Position numbers and translations under genes: made by a program. From assembly GCA_036271875.1 (NCBI GenBank), contig DATAZU010000002.1:62001-126000 (forward strand): a DNA stretch of 64,000 nucleotides. The letters run 5' to 3'. Source of the DNA: Galbitalea sp036271875 (GTDB lineage: Bacteria > Actinomycetota > Actinomycetes > Actinomycetales > Microbacteriaceae). This document shows positions 15,735 through 25,392 of this stretch, piece by piece. Under the pieces are notes generated by a model. The model saw nothing but the letters and a program-made list of their open reading frames with translations, had not been told where the DNA came from and did not search any database. How positions within the stretch are numbered: the first letter of the stretch is position 1; each line of letters opens with the position of its first letter.

Positions 15735-16886
15735 ATGGACCCCACAACGCTGGTGCCCCTCGCCTTGGTATTCGGCCTCGTGGTCGGTGCTGGCGTCGTG
15801 GTCCTCGTGGTCTTCGCGGCCAGGCGCGGTCAGGATGCGGCCGAGGTAATTAATACGGCAGTCCCGGATGGTGTCGATCAGGTGCTCGACACTCTCGAAT
15901 CCGCCGGCGTCGTGATCGACCCCTCGAACACCGTCGTAAAAGCGTCGCCGGGCGCGCTCGCCTTTGGCCTGGTCTGGAACCAGGCGCTCGTGCACTCGGA
16001 GCTCGTCGCGATGGTCGACAAGGTCCGTCGTACGGGCGAGCCGCTGACGGATGAGGTGCACCTGGCGCGCGGGCCGATCGGCGAAGCGAGCATCTACCTG
16101 TGGGTGCGCGTCGCACGCCTCGGAGCCCGCTACATCTTGCTCATCGCTGAGGACCGCACCGAGGGATACCGCCTCGAGGAGGTGCGTCGCGACTTCGTCG
16201 CCAACATCAGCCACGAACTCAAGACTCCGATCGGCGCGGTCAGCCTGCTTGCGGAAGCGCTCGTGAGTGCGTCGGATGAACCGGAGCAGGTCAAGAAGTT
16301 TGCAAAGCGTCTCACGAAGGAGTCGGATCGCCTCGCCAAGATCACGCAGGAGATCATCCAGCTCTCCCGCCTGCAGGCTGCGGATGCGCTGACCAAGCCG
16401 TCACTCATCGACATCCAGGATGTGTTGGCGCTCGCGGTGGACCAGAACAGGGTCGCAGCCGACTCGCACGGCATCCATCTCATCGCCGGCGGCGACGACG
16501 CTCACGTCTATGGCGACGAAGCGCTCCTGGTTGTTGCACTGCACAATCTCGTCTCGAATGCGATCCAGTACTCGCCGGACAACTCGAGAATCGGCATCGG
16601 CGTGAGCAACACGGATGGCATCGTCGAGATTGCCGTCACGGACCAGGGCCTCGGAATTCCGGATGACGAGAAAGAGCGGGTCTTCGAGCGTTTTTATCGG
16701 AGCGACCCGGCCCGTTCTCGCAACACCGGCGGGTCGGGACTCGGCCTGAGCATCGTCAAGCACGTCGCCCAAAACCACGGCGGCGACGTCCGCGTCTGGT
16801 CGCAGCCCGGTAAGGGCTCAACATTCACCATCCGGCTTCCCGAAGCGTCGCCGGCAACAGCTGCAAGTCTAGGAGCAACACTGTGA
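15735..16886 (+). CDS. senX3: Sensor histidine kinase SenX3 (PhoR type)
   Basis: 383 residues: one membrane segment (about 6-28) with almost no extracytoplasmic part, a PAS-like region (50-140), the dimerisation helix with His160 in NISHELKTP, then the ATP-binding domain (HNLVSNAIQYS; DQGLGIP; GGSGLGLSIVKH). The lack of a large sensor domain fits SenX3/PhoR, which read phosphate through PhoU and the Pst complex. The stop overlaps regX3 by 4 bp (GTGA). Neighbours phoU and gpmA match the mycobacterial arrangement. Confidence 0.95.
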   Translation: MDPTTLVPLALVFGLVVGAGVVVLVVFAARRGQDAAEVINTAVPDGVDQVLDTLESAGVVIDPSNTVVKASPGALAFGLVWNQALVHSELVAMVDKVRRTGEPLTDEVHLARGPIGEASIYLWVRVARLGARYILLIAEDRTEGYRLEEVRRDFVANISHELKTPIGAVSLLAEALVSASDEPEQVKKFAKRLTKESDRLAKITQEIIQLSRLQAADALTKPSLIDIQDVLALAVDQNRVAADSHGIHLIAGGDDAHVYGDEALLVVALHNLVSNAIQYSPDNSRIGIGVSNTDGIVEIAVTDQGLGIPDDEKERVFERFYRSDPARSRNTGGSGLGLSIVKHVAQNHGGDVRVWSQPGKGSTFTIRLPEASPATAASLGATL

Positions 16887-17563
16887 CCAGAATCCTGATC
16901 GTCGAAGACGAGCCGTCTCTCGCTGAACCTCTCGCGTTCCTGCTCGAGCGGGAGGGATACGAGCCAACCATCTGCGCGGACGGCCTGGTCGCTGTTGCGG
17001 AGTTCGACCGCAATGGCACCGACCTCGTGTTGCTCGACCTCATGCTGCCGGGGCTCTCGGGCACCGAGGTCTGTCGTGAGATCCGCAGCCGGTCGGCCGT
17101 TCCGATCATCATGCTGACGGCTAAGGACAGCGAAGTGGACATCGTCGTCGGCCTGGAGCTCGGCGCCGACGACTACGTGACGAAGCCGTATTCTTCGCGC
17201 GAACTGCTCGCCCGCATCCGCGCGATCCTACGCCGCCGCGTTGATGACGAGATCGTCAGCGAGGCGGTCCTTGAGGCGGGGACCGTGCGGATGGACACCG
17301 AGCGCCACACGGTGTCTGTCGCCGGCAAGGAAACCAAGATGCCGCTCAAGGAATTCGAGCTGCTGGAAGTACTGCTGCGAAACGCCGGTCGCGTGCTCAC
17401 ACGCGGTCAGCTCATCGATCGGGTCTGGGGCGCCGACTACTACGGAGATACCAAGACCCTCGACGTGCACATCAAGCGCATCCGATCGCGCATCGAAGTC
17501 AACCCGTCCGAGCCGACGATGCTGCTGACCGTTCGCGGACTCGGGTATCGATTTGAATCGTAG
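16883..17563 (+). CDS. regX3: Response regulator RegX3
   Basis: 226 residues. Receiver domain with the acidic pair at the N-terminus (VEDE), phospho-acceptor Asp52 in LLDLMLPG, Thr/Lys switch residues (MLTAKDSE; YVTKPYSSREL). The C-terminal winged helix has MPLKEFELLEVLLRN and the recognition helix region TKTLDVHIKRIRSRIE. It activates the phosphate-starvation regulon, here probably pst, ppk and its own operon through the GTTCACC-like repeats. A short hairpin follows at 17614-17629. Confidence 0.95.
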   Translation: MTRILIVEDEPSLAEPLAFLLEREGYEPTICADGLVAVAEFDRNGTDLVLLDLMLPGLSGTEVCREIRSRSAVPIIMLTAKDSEVDIVVGLELGADDYVTKPYSSRELLARIRAILRRRVDDEIVSEAVLEAGTVRMDTERHTVSVAGKETKMPLKEFELLEVLLRNAGRVLTRGQLIDRVWGADYYGDTKTLDVHIKRIRSRIEVNPSEPTMLLTVRGLGYRFES

Positions 17564-17613
17564 ATACGTTGGTTCGAGGCGACGCATCAAACCAACCAAA
17601 CAAGCACCACTCG

Positions 17614-17629
17614 CCTGAGACGACTCAGG
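17614..17629. terminator. Small hairpin between regX3 and lpqE
   Basis: CCTGAG and CTCAGG form a 6-bp stem with a 4-nt loop between two convergent genes (regX3 stop 17563, lpqE stop 17639). It is short and lacks a T run, so it is a weak candidate. Confidence 0.4.
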
Positions 17630-17638
17630 TCGTCAGAC

Positions 17639-18172
17639 CTAGTGGGGCTGGTCGGTCGGAGCAGGCGTCGGGGTCGCAGTGCTCGACGGTGCGGGAGCCG
17701 GTGAAGGGGCGAGCCCGTTGTAGTAGCTCTGCGTGCCCGTGAGGACGGGCAGGACTTCGTTCTTGCCCTGCTCGCTTCCGTACTGGACAAAGACCTTCAT
17801 CAGAGCGCCGGGCTTGACGCCAGCGTTGCGGAAAACCAGCTGCTTTACTCCCGGGTTTCCGTAGGAGATGACCTCGCCGGGAGTGAGCTTGCTCTCGACG
17901 GTCACGCTCTTCGAACCGTGCGAGGTGAACTGCAACTCGAGAGTCACGTTCGACTTGCTGGTGTTGATGACCACCCCGACAAAGTTGCCGTCAGTGCCCT
18001 TGGGGCTGATCACGAATGCGTTGCGCACCTGGACCTTGCCGACGTTGAAGTCGACACCGTCGCTCGCGTTGTATTTGATCAGCGACGCCTGAGGGGCGAT
18101 GAATGTGCAGCCGGCAGTGCCAAGCGCGAGCACGGCTGCCAGGGCCGCTGCTGCCGCGATGCGTCGTCTCAC
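17639..18172 (-). CDS. lpqE: LpqE-like lipoprotein
   Basis: 177 residues from a GTG with GGAGG five bases upstream. The N-terminus is a lipoprotein signal (RRR, an Ala/Leu core, then TAGC; Cys22 modified). The mature part (NVTLELQF, SVTVESKLTPGEVISYG, ALMKVFVQYGSEQG) resembles a beta-sandwich copper-chaperone-like fold. The C-terminus is a Pro/Thr/Ala-rich linker. LpqE lies next to carD in Mycobacterium too, divergent as here, which is the main support for the name. The role is not established. Confidence 0.7.
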   Translation of the reverse strand: MRRRIAAAAALAAVLALGTAGCTFIAPQASLIKYNASDGVDFNVGKVQVRNAFVISPKGTDGNFVGVVINTSKSNVTLELQFTSHGSKSVTVESKLTPGEVISYGNPGVKQLVFRNAGVKPGALMKVFVQYGSEQGKNEVLPVLTGTQSYYNGLAPSPAPAPSSTATPTPAPTDQPH

Positions 18173-18349
18173 GAAACCCTCCAAGCGCGTTGAAACTAGG
18201 ACTAGCCTACCGACTCGGCGCCGCCGATTTGCGCAGTCTTGCGGGCGGCGAGAGGGATTCCGACGGCCGGGAGGGCCGTCGGCGCCGGCGTCGCGGCAAA
18301 GGCCAGAAATGGCCTTCGCTCCCAGGCTCCAGCGCGCAAGCGCGCATGA

Positions 18350-18355
18350 TAAACT
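18350..18355 (+). promoter_or_regulatory. -10 element of carD promoter
   Basis: TAAACT follows a GC-rich dyad (GCGCGCAAGCGCGC) and lies 26 bp before the carD ATG. A further CGACGGCC/GGCCGTCG hairpin at 18261-18281 lies upstream. The box is a good match to the actinobacterial TANNNT consensus. Confidence 0.45.
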
Positions 18356-18381
18356 AGGTCTCCTCGAATGGAGCCCCATAC

Positions 18382-18864
18382 ATGCTTTTTGAAGTCGGCG
18401 AGACTGTCGTTTATCCGCACCACGGCGCAGCAACGATCACCGAGGTGAAGAAGAGGATCATCAAGGGCGAAGAAAAGCTCTACCTGAAGCTCAACGTTAC
18501 CCAGGGTGACCTGACAATCGAGGTTCCCGCAGACAACGTCGATCTCGTCGGCGTCCGCGATGTCATCGGTCGCGAGGGTCTCGACAAGGTATTCGAGGTG
18601 CTACGCGCTCCGTTCACCGAGGAACCGACCAACTGGTCGCGTCGCTACAAGGCGAACCTCGAGAAGCTGGCGTCGGGCGATGTCATCAAGGTGTCTGAGG
18701 TCGTTCGTGACCTCTGGCGCCGCGACCAGGACCGTGGGCTTTCCGCCGGCGAGAAGCGGATGCTGGCGAAGGCTCGCCAGATCCTGATCTCCGAACTGGC
18801 GCTGGCCGAGAAGACCGACGAAGAGAAGGCCTCGACCGTTCTCGACGAGGTCTTGGCCTCTTAA
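18382..18864 (+). CDS. carD: Transcription regulator CarD
   Basis: 160 residues, normal length. The N-terminal Tudor-like RNA-polymerase interaction domain starts MLFEVGETVVYPHHGAATI; the C-terminal helical DNA-binding domain contains the key Trp in TNWSRRYKANLEKL. CarD binds the RNA polymerase beta subunit and stabilises the open complex at housekeeping promoters. It heads the cluster carD-ispDF-cysS-rlmB, the same order as in Mycobacterium. A two-copy 31-bp repeat separates it from ispDF. Confidence 0.97.
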   Translation: MLFEVGETVVYPHHGAATITEVKKRIIKGEEKLYLKLNVTQGDLTIEVPADNVDLVGVRDVIGREGLDKVFEVLRAPFTEEPTNWSRRYKANLEKLASGDVIKVSEVVRDLWRRDQDRGLSAGEKRMLAKARQILISELALAEKTDEEKASTVLDEVLAS

Positions 18865-18926
18865 CCTTCGGGCAGGGCTTGCCTGTTGTAGTTTTCCTTC
18901 GGGCACGGCTTGCCCTGAGTAGTTCG
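18865..18926 (+). repeat. Two tandem 31-bp hairpin units between carD and ispDF
   Basis: Units 18865-18895 and 18896-18926 both start CCTTCGGGCA and share GGCTTGCC and GTAGTT. Each folds as a small hairpin (GGCA/TGCC arms). The second ends 8 bp before the ispDF ATG, so the pair could tune transcription or translation between the two genes. Confidence 0.7.
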
Positions 18927-18934
18927 GGGAAGTC

Positions 18935-20098
18935 ATGGCGAGCGCAAGCGTTGGGGTGATCGTCGTTGCCGCGGGAGCGGGGACTCGGCTGGGTGCCGAC
19001 CTGCCAAAGGCTTTCGTCGTGCTCGGCGGGCGCAGCATCCTTGAGCGTTCGCTCGAATCCATCCTGGAGATGAGCGAGCCGGCCCAGATCGTCGTCGTCG
19101 CCCCGGAGGGCGACATCGTTCGCGCTCAGGACATCGTCCGGCGCGCTGCGGGGCCGGCAAACGAGTATGTGAGCGTCGTTCCCGGTGGCACCACGCGCCA
19201 ACAATCGGTTGCCGCGGGACTGTCGGCGCTCTGGCCGGATGTCGGGGTCGTTCTTGTGCACGATGCGGCGCGTCCGTTCACACCGACGGCTCAATTCGAG
19301 GCGGTGGTCGAACTGGTTCGCGCGACGGGAGACGGGGTGATTCCCGGTGTTCCGGTGTCCGACACCCTCAAGCGAACCGCCGACGGTGTCGCGAGCGAGA
19401 CGCTCGACCGTTCGGTCCTTACTGCGGTGCAGACACCGCAGGGTTTCCCGCGCGCCGAACTCACGGCCGCATATGCTGGCGCAACCGAGGACCACACGGA
19501 TGATGCTGCGCTCTTTGCCGCAGCGGGTCACGCCGTTCATGTGCTTGCGGGCGACCCGCTCGCGTTCAAGATCACCACAACATGGGACTTGCGTCGGGCG
19601 GAGTCGCTGGTCGCGAGCCCCGGCTCGACGGCCACGGTCCGCACCGGTATCGGGATCGATGTCCACGCATACGATGATTCGGTTCCGCTGTGGCTCGGGG
19701 CCGTGCACTGGGCGGATGAGCCGGGTCTCGCGGGGCACAGCGATGGGGATGCTCTCTCGCACGCGATCTGCGATGCGCTCCTGTCTGCTGCGGGCCTCGG
19801 CGATCTCGGCACCCGATTTGGCACGGAGGATCCCCGGTTCGCGGATGCGCATGGCGAAGTCTTTCTCTCGGAGACCGCCGCGCTCGTGCGCGGCTCGGGA
19901 TTTGGCATCCTGAATGTTGCGGTGCAGGTCATCGGCAATCGTCCCAGGCTCGCGACCCGCCGGGCAGAGGTCGAGAAGCGACTGAGCGAGCTCGTCGGTG
20001 CACCGGTGAGCGTTGCGGCGACCACCTCAGACGGTCTGGGCTTTACGGGGTCAGGCGAGGGTCTCGCCGCCGTCGCCACGGCACTTCTCACCACGTAA
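18935..20098 (+). CDS. ispDF: Bifunctional IspD/IspF isoprenoid enzyme
   Basis: 387 residues joining two steps of the methylerythritol phosphate pathway. Residues 1-225 are IspD (CDP-ME synthase): AAGAGTRLGADLPKAF for CTP, VLVHDAARPF for the metal site. Residues 230-387 are IspF: RTGIGIDVHAYD with the zinc-binding Asp and His, GHSDGDALSHAICDAL, and TTSDGLGFTG. The connecting enzyme IspE is not in this window. Mycobacteria keep the two genes separate in the same position, so this is a fusion of neighbouring genes. All catalytic motifs look intact. Confidence 0.95.
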   Translation: MASASVGVIVVAAGAGTRLGADLPKAFVVLGGRSILERSLESILEMSEPAQIVVVAPEGDIVRAQDIVRRAAGPANEYVSVVPGGTTRQQSVAAGLSALWPDVGVVLVHDAARPFTPTAQFEAVVELVRATGDGVIPGVPVSDTLKRTADGVASETLDRSVLTAVQTPQGFPRAELTAAYAGATEDHTDDAALFAAAGHAVHVLAGDPLAFKITTTWDLRRAESLVASPGSTATVRTGIGIDVHAYDDSVPLWLGAVHWADEPGLAGHSDGDALSHAICDALLSAAGLGDLGTRFGTEDPRFADAHGEVFLSETAALVRGSGFGILNVAVQVIGNRPRLATRRAEVEKRLSELVGAPVSVAATTSDGLGFTGSGEGLAAVATALLTT

Positions 20099-20139
20099 CG
20101 TCGCGGGAGCGTCGTCTCCCCATCGGTAAACTCGCTCTC

Positions 20140-21558
20140 GTGACCATCCGGCTCTACGACACCAAGGCGCAGGCCCTTCGGGACTTCGTCCCGCTCGTCG
20201 ATGGGCAGGCGGGTATCTACGTGTGCGGCCCGACAGTTCAGTCATCCCCGCACATCGGTCACCTCCGCTCGGCACTCGTTTATGACATCTGGCGCCGCTG
20301 GCTCACGTATCGCGGGTTCACCGTGAACCTGGTTCGAAATGTCACCGACATCGACGACAAGATCCTGAGCAATGCTGAACGCGACAACGAGGAATGGTGG
20401 GCGCTCGCCTATCGCTACGAACTCGAGTTCAGCGATGGATACCGGCGGCTGGGCATCCTCGCTCCCACCTACGAACCCCGTGCAACGGCAAGCGTCACCG
20501 AGATGCAGGCGATCATCCAGCGTCTGATTGATGGCGGTCACGCCTATCCCGCCGCCGACGACTCCGGCGATGTGTACTTCGACACGGCCAGCTGGCTGGC
20601 ATACGGCGAGCTCACGCATCAGAGCCCGTCGAATATGGAGGCCGCGACCGACGCCGACCCTCGCGGCAAACGGGCTCCGCAGGATTTCGCTCTCTGGAAG
20701 GGCTGGAAGCCGAGCGAGCCGAAGTCGGCATCGTGGGCGAGTCCGTGGGGCGCCGGTCGTCCGGGCTGGCACATCGAGTGCTCCGCGATGTCATCGCGAT
20801 ATCTCGGAAGCCAGTTCGACATCCACGGCGGCGGTCTCGACCTTCGGTTCCCGCATCACGAGAACGAGATCGCCCAGTCGAACGCGGCGGGGGACGCTTT
20901 CGCGAACTACTGGGTTCACAACGGGCTCGTCAATGTGAACGGGCAGAAGATGTCCAAGTCGCTCGGCAACTCGATCTTCGCATCCGAATTCCTGAACGAA
21001 GCGCGCCCGCTGGTTGTCCGCTACTACCTCGGTTCGGCGCATTACCGATCGACGATCGACTATCACGACGGTGCCCTCGTCGAGGCTGAAGCGGCCCTCG
21101 AGCGCATCGAGTCCTTCCTGGAGCGAGCGAACAGTCGTCTGCAGGACACGCGTTTCGCGGGAAGCGGTGCTCCGGTGCTGCCGAAGGAATTCGCGGACGC
21201 GATGGATGACGATCTCGCCGTTCCGCAGGCGCTCGCGGTTCTGCACGATCGGGTTCGTGCGGGCAATTCAGCGCTCGACGATGAAGACCTTGCTGCCGCG
21301 GCCGAAATTCGCGGAGAGGTCACGGCGATGACCGAGGTGCTGGGCATCAACCCGCACTCCCCGGAATGGCGGTCGGCGGCATCCGCGCCGACCGACCGCG
21401 CGCTCGCAGCGCTGGTCGAGCGGCTGATCGAGGACCGCAATGCGGCTCGAAGCGCCCGCGACTTCGCGGCAGCGGATCGCGTTCGCAACGAACTGGCCGC
21501 CGCAGGCATTACGGTTGAAGATTCGCCTAACGGCACACATTGGACGATCGAACCGTAA
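20140..21558 (+). CDS. cysS: Cysteinyl-tRNA synthetase
   Basis: 472 residues from GTG (MTIRLYDTKA). Class I signatures: the HIGH-type GPTVQSSPHIGHLRSAL and KMSKS (KMSKSLGN). Zinc-binding residues: Cys in YVCGPTV, Cys in HIECSAMS, and the His/Glu pair in PHHENEIAQS. It charges tRNA-Cys. It follows ispDF by 41 bp and rlmB follows 10 bp later. MshC, the related mycothiol ligase, has similar motifs, but synteny with ispDF and rlmB and the full C-terminal anticodon-binding region support CysS. Confidence 0.93.
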   Translation: MTIRLYDTKAQALRDFVPLVDGQAGIYVCGPTVQSSPHIGHLRSALVYDIWRRWLTYRGFTVNLVRNVTDIDDKILSNAERDNEEWWALAYRYELEFSDGYRRLGILAPTYEPRATASVTEMQAIIQRLIDGGHAYPAADDSGDVYFDTASWLAYGELTHQSPSNMEAATDADPRGKRAPQDFALWKGWKPSEPKSASWASPWGAGRPGWHIECSAMSSRYLGSQFDIHGGGLDLRFPHHENEIAQSNAAGDAFANYWVHNGLVNVNGQKMSKSLGNSIFASEFLNEARPLVVRYYLGSAHYRSTIDYHDGALVEAEAALERIESFLERANSRLQDTRFAGSGAPVLPKEFADAMDDDLAVPQALAVLHDRVRAGNSALDDEDLAAAAEIRGEVTAMTEVLGINPHSPEWRSAASAPTDRALAALVERLIEDRNAARSARDFAAADRVRNELAAAGITVEDSPNGTHWTIEP

Positions 21559-21568
21559 AGATGAGCTT

Positions 21569-22615
21569 ATGAAAAACACCGACGGAGCCCGAAAGGGCCG
21601 CCCCGGCGCAGTTCGCCAGGGTAGCAAGGGCAAGCAGGTCGGTTCCGGGGGCCAGGGTCGCCAGGCCCTGGAGGGCAAAAAGCCGACGCCGAAGGCCGAG
21701 GATCGTCCGTACCATCCCGCCGGCAAGCGCAAGGCCGCGGCGGAGCGCTTCGACGCCGCGTCCGGCGGTCGCCCGAGGACGGCGGCTTCACGCAACGGCT
21801 CCGGTCCGCGCGCGGCGTCGGCTAGTGCGCCGGTCAATTCGCGTCCCCGCAGCCGCAACAAGCCTGCGGACGAGTCGGAGGTCGTGACCGGTCGCAACTC
21901 GGTGCTCGAGGCACTGCGCGCGCGCATCCCGGCGACGGCTCTCTACGTCGCTACCCGCATCGAGGTGGATGACCGGGTCAAGGAAATCCTGAATCTGGCG
22001 AATCACCGCGGCCTGCCAGTGCTCGAGGTCATGCGTCCAGAGCTTGACCGCCTCGCCGGATTCGACTCGGTGCACCAGGGCGTCGCGCTCAAGGTGCCGC
22101 CGTACGAGTACGCGCATCCTGTCGACCTGCTCGAGAAGGTCATCAGCCAGGGCAGGAAGCCGCTGTTCGTCGCGCTCGACGGCGTAACGGACCCGCGCAA
22201 CCTTGGCGCCATCATCCGTTCGGTCGCCGCATTCGGCGGCCAGGGTGTCATCGTTCCGCAGCGGCGATCGGTTGGGCTTACGGCATCCGCCTGGAAGACC
22301 TCGGCCGGGGCGGCCGCGCGCACGCCCGTCGCGATGGCGGCCAACCTGACTCAGACGCTGAAGGCGTTCAAGGAGCGCGGTGTCTTCGTGCTGGGACTGG
22401 ACGGCGATGGCGACGTCCAGCTGCCGAAGCTGCACCTTGCAAACGAACCCGTGCTGCTGGTCGTCGGGAGCGAAGGCAAGGGCCTCTCGCGGCTCGTTAC
22501 CGAGACGTGTGATGCCGTGGTGTCGATTCCCATCTCATCTGCGACTGAGTCGCTCAACGCCGGCATCGCCGTCAGCGTCGCCCTATACGAAATCGCAAAG
22601 CGTCGCGCCTCCTAA
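21569..22615 (+). CDS. rlmB: 23S rRNA 2'-O-methyltransferase RlmB family (SpoU)
   Basis: 348 residues from ATG 21569. The first 130 residues are Lys/Arg/Gly/Pro-rich and probably disordered, an RNA-binding tail. Then comes the substrate-binding domain (VTGRNSVLEALRAR) and the SpoU knot: LDGVTDPRNLGAIIRSVAAFG (motif 1), GSEGKGLSRL (motif 2), and IPISSATESLNAGIAVSVAL (motif 3). The family methylates a ribose in 23S rRNA domain V. It ends the carD cluster at the hairpin 22621-22683. Confidence 0.92.
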   Translation: MKNTDGARKGRPGAVRQGSKGKQVGSGGQGRQALEGKKPTPKAEDRPYHPAGKRKAAAERFDAASGGRPRTAASRNGSGPRAASASAPVNSRPRSRNKPADESEVVTGRNSVLEALRARIPATALYVATRIEVDDRVKEILNLANHRGLPVLEVMRPELDRLAGFDSVHQGVALKVPPYEYAHPVDLLEKVISQGRKPLFVALDGVTDPRNLGAIIRSVAAFGGQGVIVPQRRSVGLTASAWKTSAGAAARTPVAMAANLTQTLKAFKERGVFVLGLDGDGDVQLPKLHLANEPVLLVVGSEGKGLSRLVTETCDAVVSIPISSATESLNAGIAVSVALYEIAKRRAS

Positions 22616-22620
22616 AGAGC

Positions 22621-22683
22621 CCGTGAGAGGTCCCAATCGACCCTTAACTCGCTCGTTTTAGGGTCGATTGGGACCTCTCACGG
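22621..22683. terminator. Bidirectional terminator, 24-bp perfect stem
   Basis: Arms 22621-22644 and 22660-22683 are perfect inverted repeats with a 15-nt T-rich loop. It sits between convergent rlmB and the DUF4032 gene and fills almost the whole gap. It begins with CCGTGAG like the hairpin at 14831, though most of the stem is unrelated. Confidence 0.9.
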
Positions 22684-22687
22684 AGTT

Positions 22688-23968
22688 TTAGACCTTGAGG
22701 CGCCAGTCGTCCTCGCCGATCGTGTCGATCGGCAGGGTGATGGTGTCGGTGACGGGTGCGATGACCGTCGCCTCGTCGCGCCGGTGCCGCAGGACCTCGT
22801 CGACGTAGGAACTCAAAGCCTCGGCGAGCGGCACATCTCGTCCCTCGTTCTGCGACATATACCAGCGGTGGTCGAGCAGCTGATGGAAGATCTCCGCCGG
22901 CTCCAGCTTGCCCCGCAGGTCCTTCGGGATGGCGCGGATGACCGGCTCAAACACCTGCGCAAGCCACTCGTGCGCGACCATCTCCTCGTCAGCATCCTTC
23001 CGGGCAAAGGTCGCACGGTACGCGTCGAGGTCGTTGAGCAGTCGCCTCGCCTGGTTCTCTCCGGCGTCGAGTCCGGTGAGGCGCAGCAGCCGACGAGAGT
23101 GGTGTCCCGCATCGACGACCTTGGGCTGGATGCGCACCTGTGTTCCCGTGTCGTCGGTCTTGATGGCGAGTTCTTCGATATCGAATCCGAGACTGTTGAG
23201 TCGCTCGACGCGTTTGTTGATCCGCCAGCGTTCTGACTGGTCAAACTCTTCAGGGCCGGTGAGCTCCTTCCACAGGTTGCGGTACGCCTCCGCGATTCCG
23301 TTGCTGATCTCGACAGGGTCGAGGTCTTCATCCAGTCGTCCGCCGGACTGCAGGTCGAGCAGTTCACCCGCGATGTTCACGCGCGCGATTTCGAGGTCGT
23401 TCTCCCGCTGGCCGTTCGACAGCCCGTCGTAGAGCTGGCCCGTTTCGGCATCAACGAGGTAGGCGGCGAATGCGCCGGCATCCCGTCGGAACAGTGTGTT
23501 GGAGAGCGAGACATCGCCCCAGAAGAAACCAACGATGTGCAGGCGCACGAGAAGAACGGCGAGCGCATCCACGAGCCGGGTTGCGGTGTCCGGACGAAGA
23601 CTGTTCTGTGAGTACAGCGCGCGATACGGGAGCGAAAACTTCAGGTGCCTGGTTATGAGAACCGAATCGAGCGCATCGCCGTCTGCATCCGTTCGATTGG
23701 TGATCACCGCGACCGGCTCGACGCACGGAATCTCCAGTCGCTGCAGCGTGCGCAGCATGTCGTATTCTCGCTGGGCAAACTCGGCCGATGTCTCCTTGAT
23801 GGCAATGACGTAGCCACCAAGATGGGCGAACCGCACCAGGTGGCGTGAGATGCCCTTGGGCAAGGCCGCGATCGTGTCGTCCGGCCACTGCTCAAGCGCG
23901 AGGTTCCACGGCAGGTCAAGCAGTTCCGGGTCGGCGATCGCCGAGGTGATATTGAGCGAACCGGCCAT
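22688..23968 (-). CDS. DUF4032 / kinase-like protein
   Basis: 426 residues, no membrane segment. The first 220 residues carry kinase-fold features: YVIAIKETS with the likely ATP Lys, a helix Glu (YDMLRTLQRLEIPC), the catalytic-loop-like GFFWGDVSLSNTLF and the DFG-position YLVDAETG. The C-terminal half (IRAIPKDLRGKLEPAE, FHQLLDHRWYMSQNEG) is the DUF4032 part. It resembles lipopolysaccharide kinases and actinobacterial DUF4032 proteins; the substrate is unknown. It is downstream of the sugar ABC ATPase, separated by a hairpin. Confidence 0.8.
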   Translation of the reverse strand: MAGSLNITSAIADPELLDLPWNLALEQWPDDTIAALPKGISRHLVRFAHLGGYVIAIKETSAEFAQREYDMLRTLQRLEIPCVEPVAVITNRTDADGDALDSVLITRHLKFSLPYRALYSQNSLRPDTATRLVDALAVLLVRLHIVGFFWGDVSLSNTLFRRDAGAFAAYLVDAETGQLYDGLSNGQRENDLEIARVNIAGELLDLQSGGRLDEDLDPVEISNGIAEAYRNLWKELTGPEEFDQSERWRINKRVERLNSLGFDIEELAIKTDDTGTQVRIQPKVVDAGHHSRRLLRLTGLDAGENQARRLLNDLDAYRATFARKDADEEMVAHEWLAQVFEPVIRAIPKDLRGKLEPAEIFHQLLDHRWYMSQNEGRDVPLAEALSSYVDEVLRHRRDEATVIAPVTDTITLPIDTIGEDDWRLKV

Positions 23969-24005
23969 GGCACACCTCCGGAATCTGGATGTTCACGAAA
24001 CGATC

Positions 24006-24048
24006 GAGGCCCGCCGTCCGCTGCGAAAGCGCAGTGGCGACGGGCCTC
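24006..24048 (-). terminator. Hairpin after the sugar ABC ATPase gene
   Basis: GAGGCCCG (24006-24013) pairs with CGGGCCTC (24041-24048), with an inner CTGCG/CGCAG stem. It lies 11 bp beyond the stop of the ABC ATPase gene on the minus strand, with a T-rich stretch following in that direction. Confidence 0.65.
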
Positions 24049-24058
24049 GTGAAATCGA

Positions 24059-25186
<1,128 letters not shown>

Positions 25187-25392
25187 GGTTGTACTAACTC
25201 CTTCACCGGCAGGTACGTGCCGGACGATCCGTAGTGAATGGATGTGACGCTCCGTTGCGTCACTGGTCATTATGTCACTCGATCAGGGGGAGCAGTAATT
25301 CGCTGCAGCGTTTGCCTGTGCACTCGTAAAGGACCCAGACTGGCCCTCTACTATCCTGAATGCACAGGCCACCCAATCCAGTGAGGTTTCAT

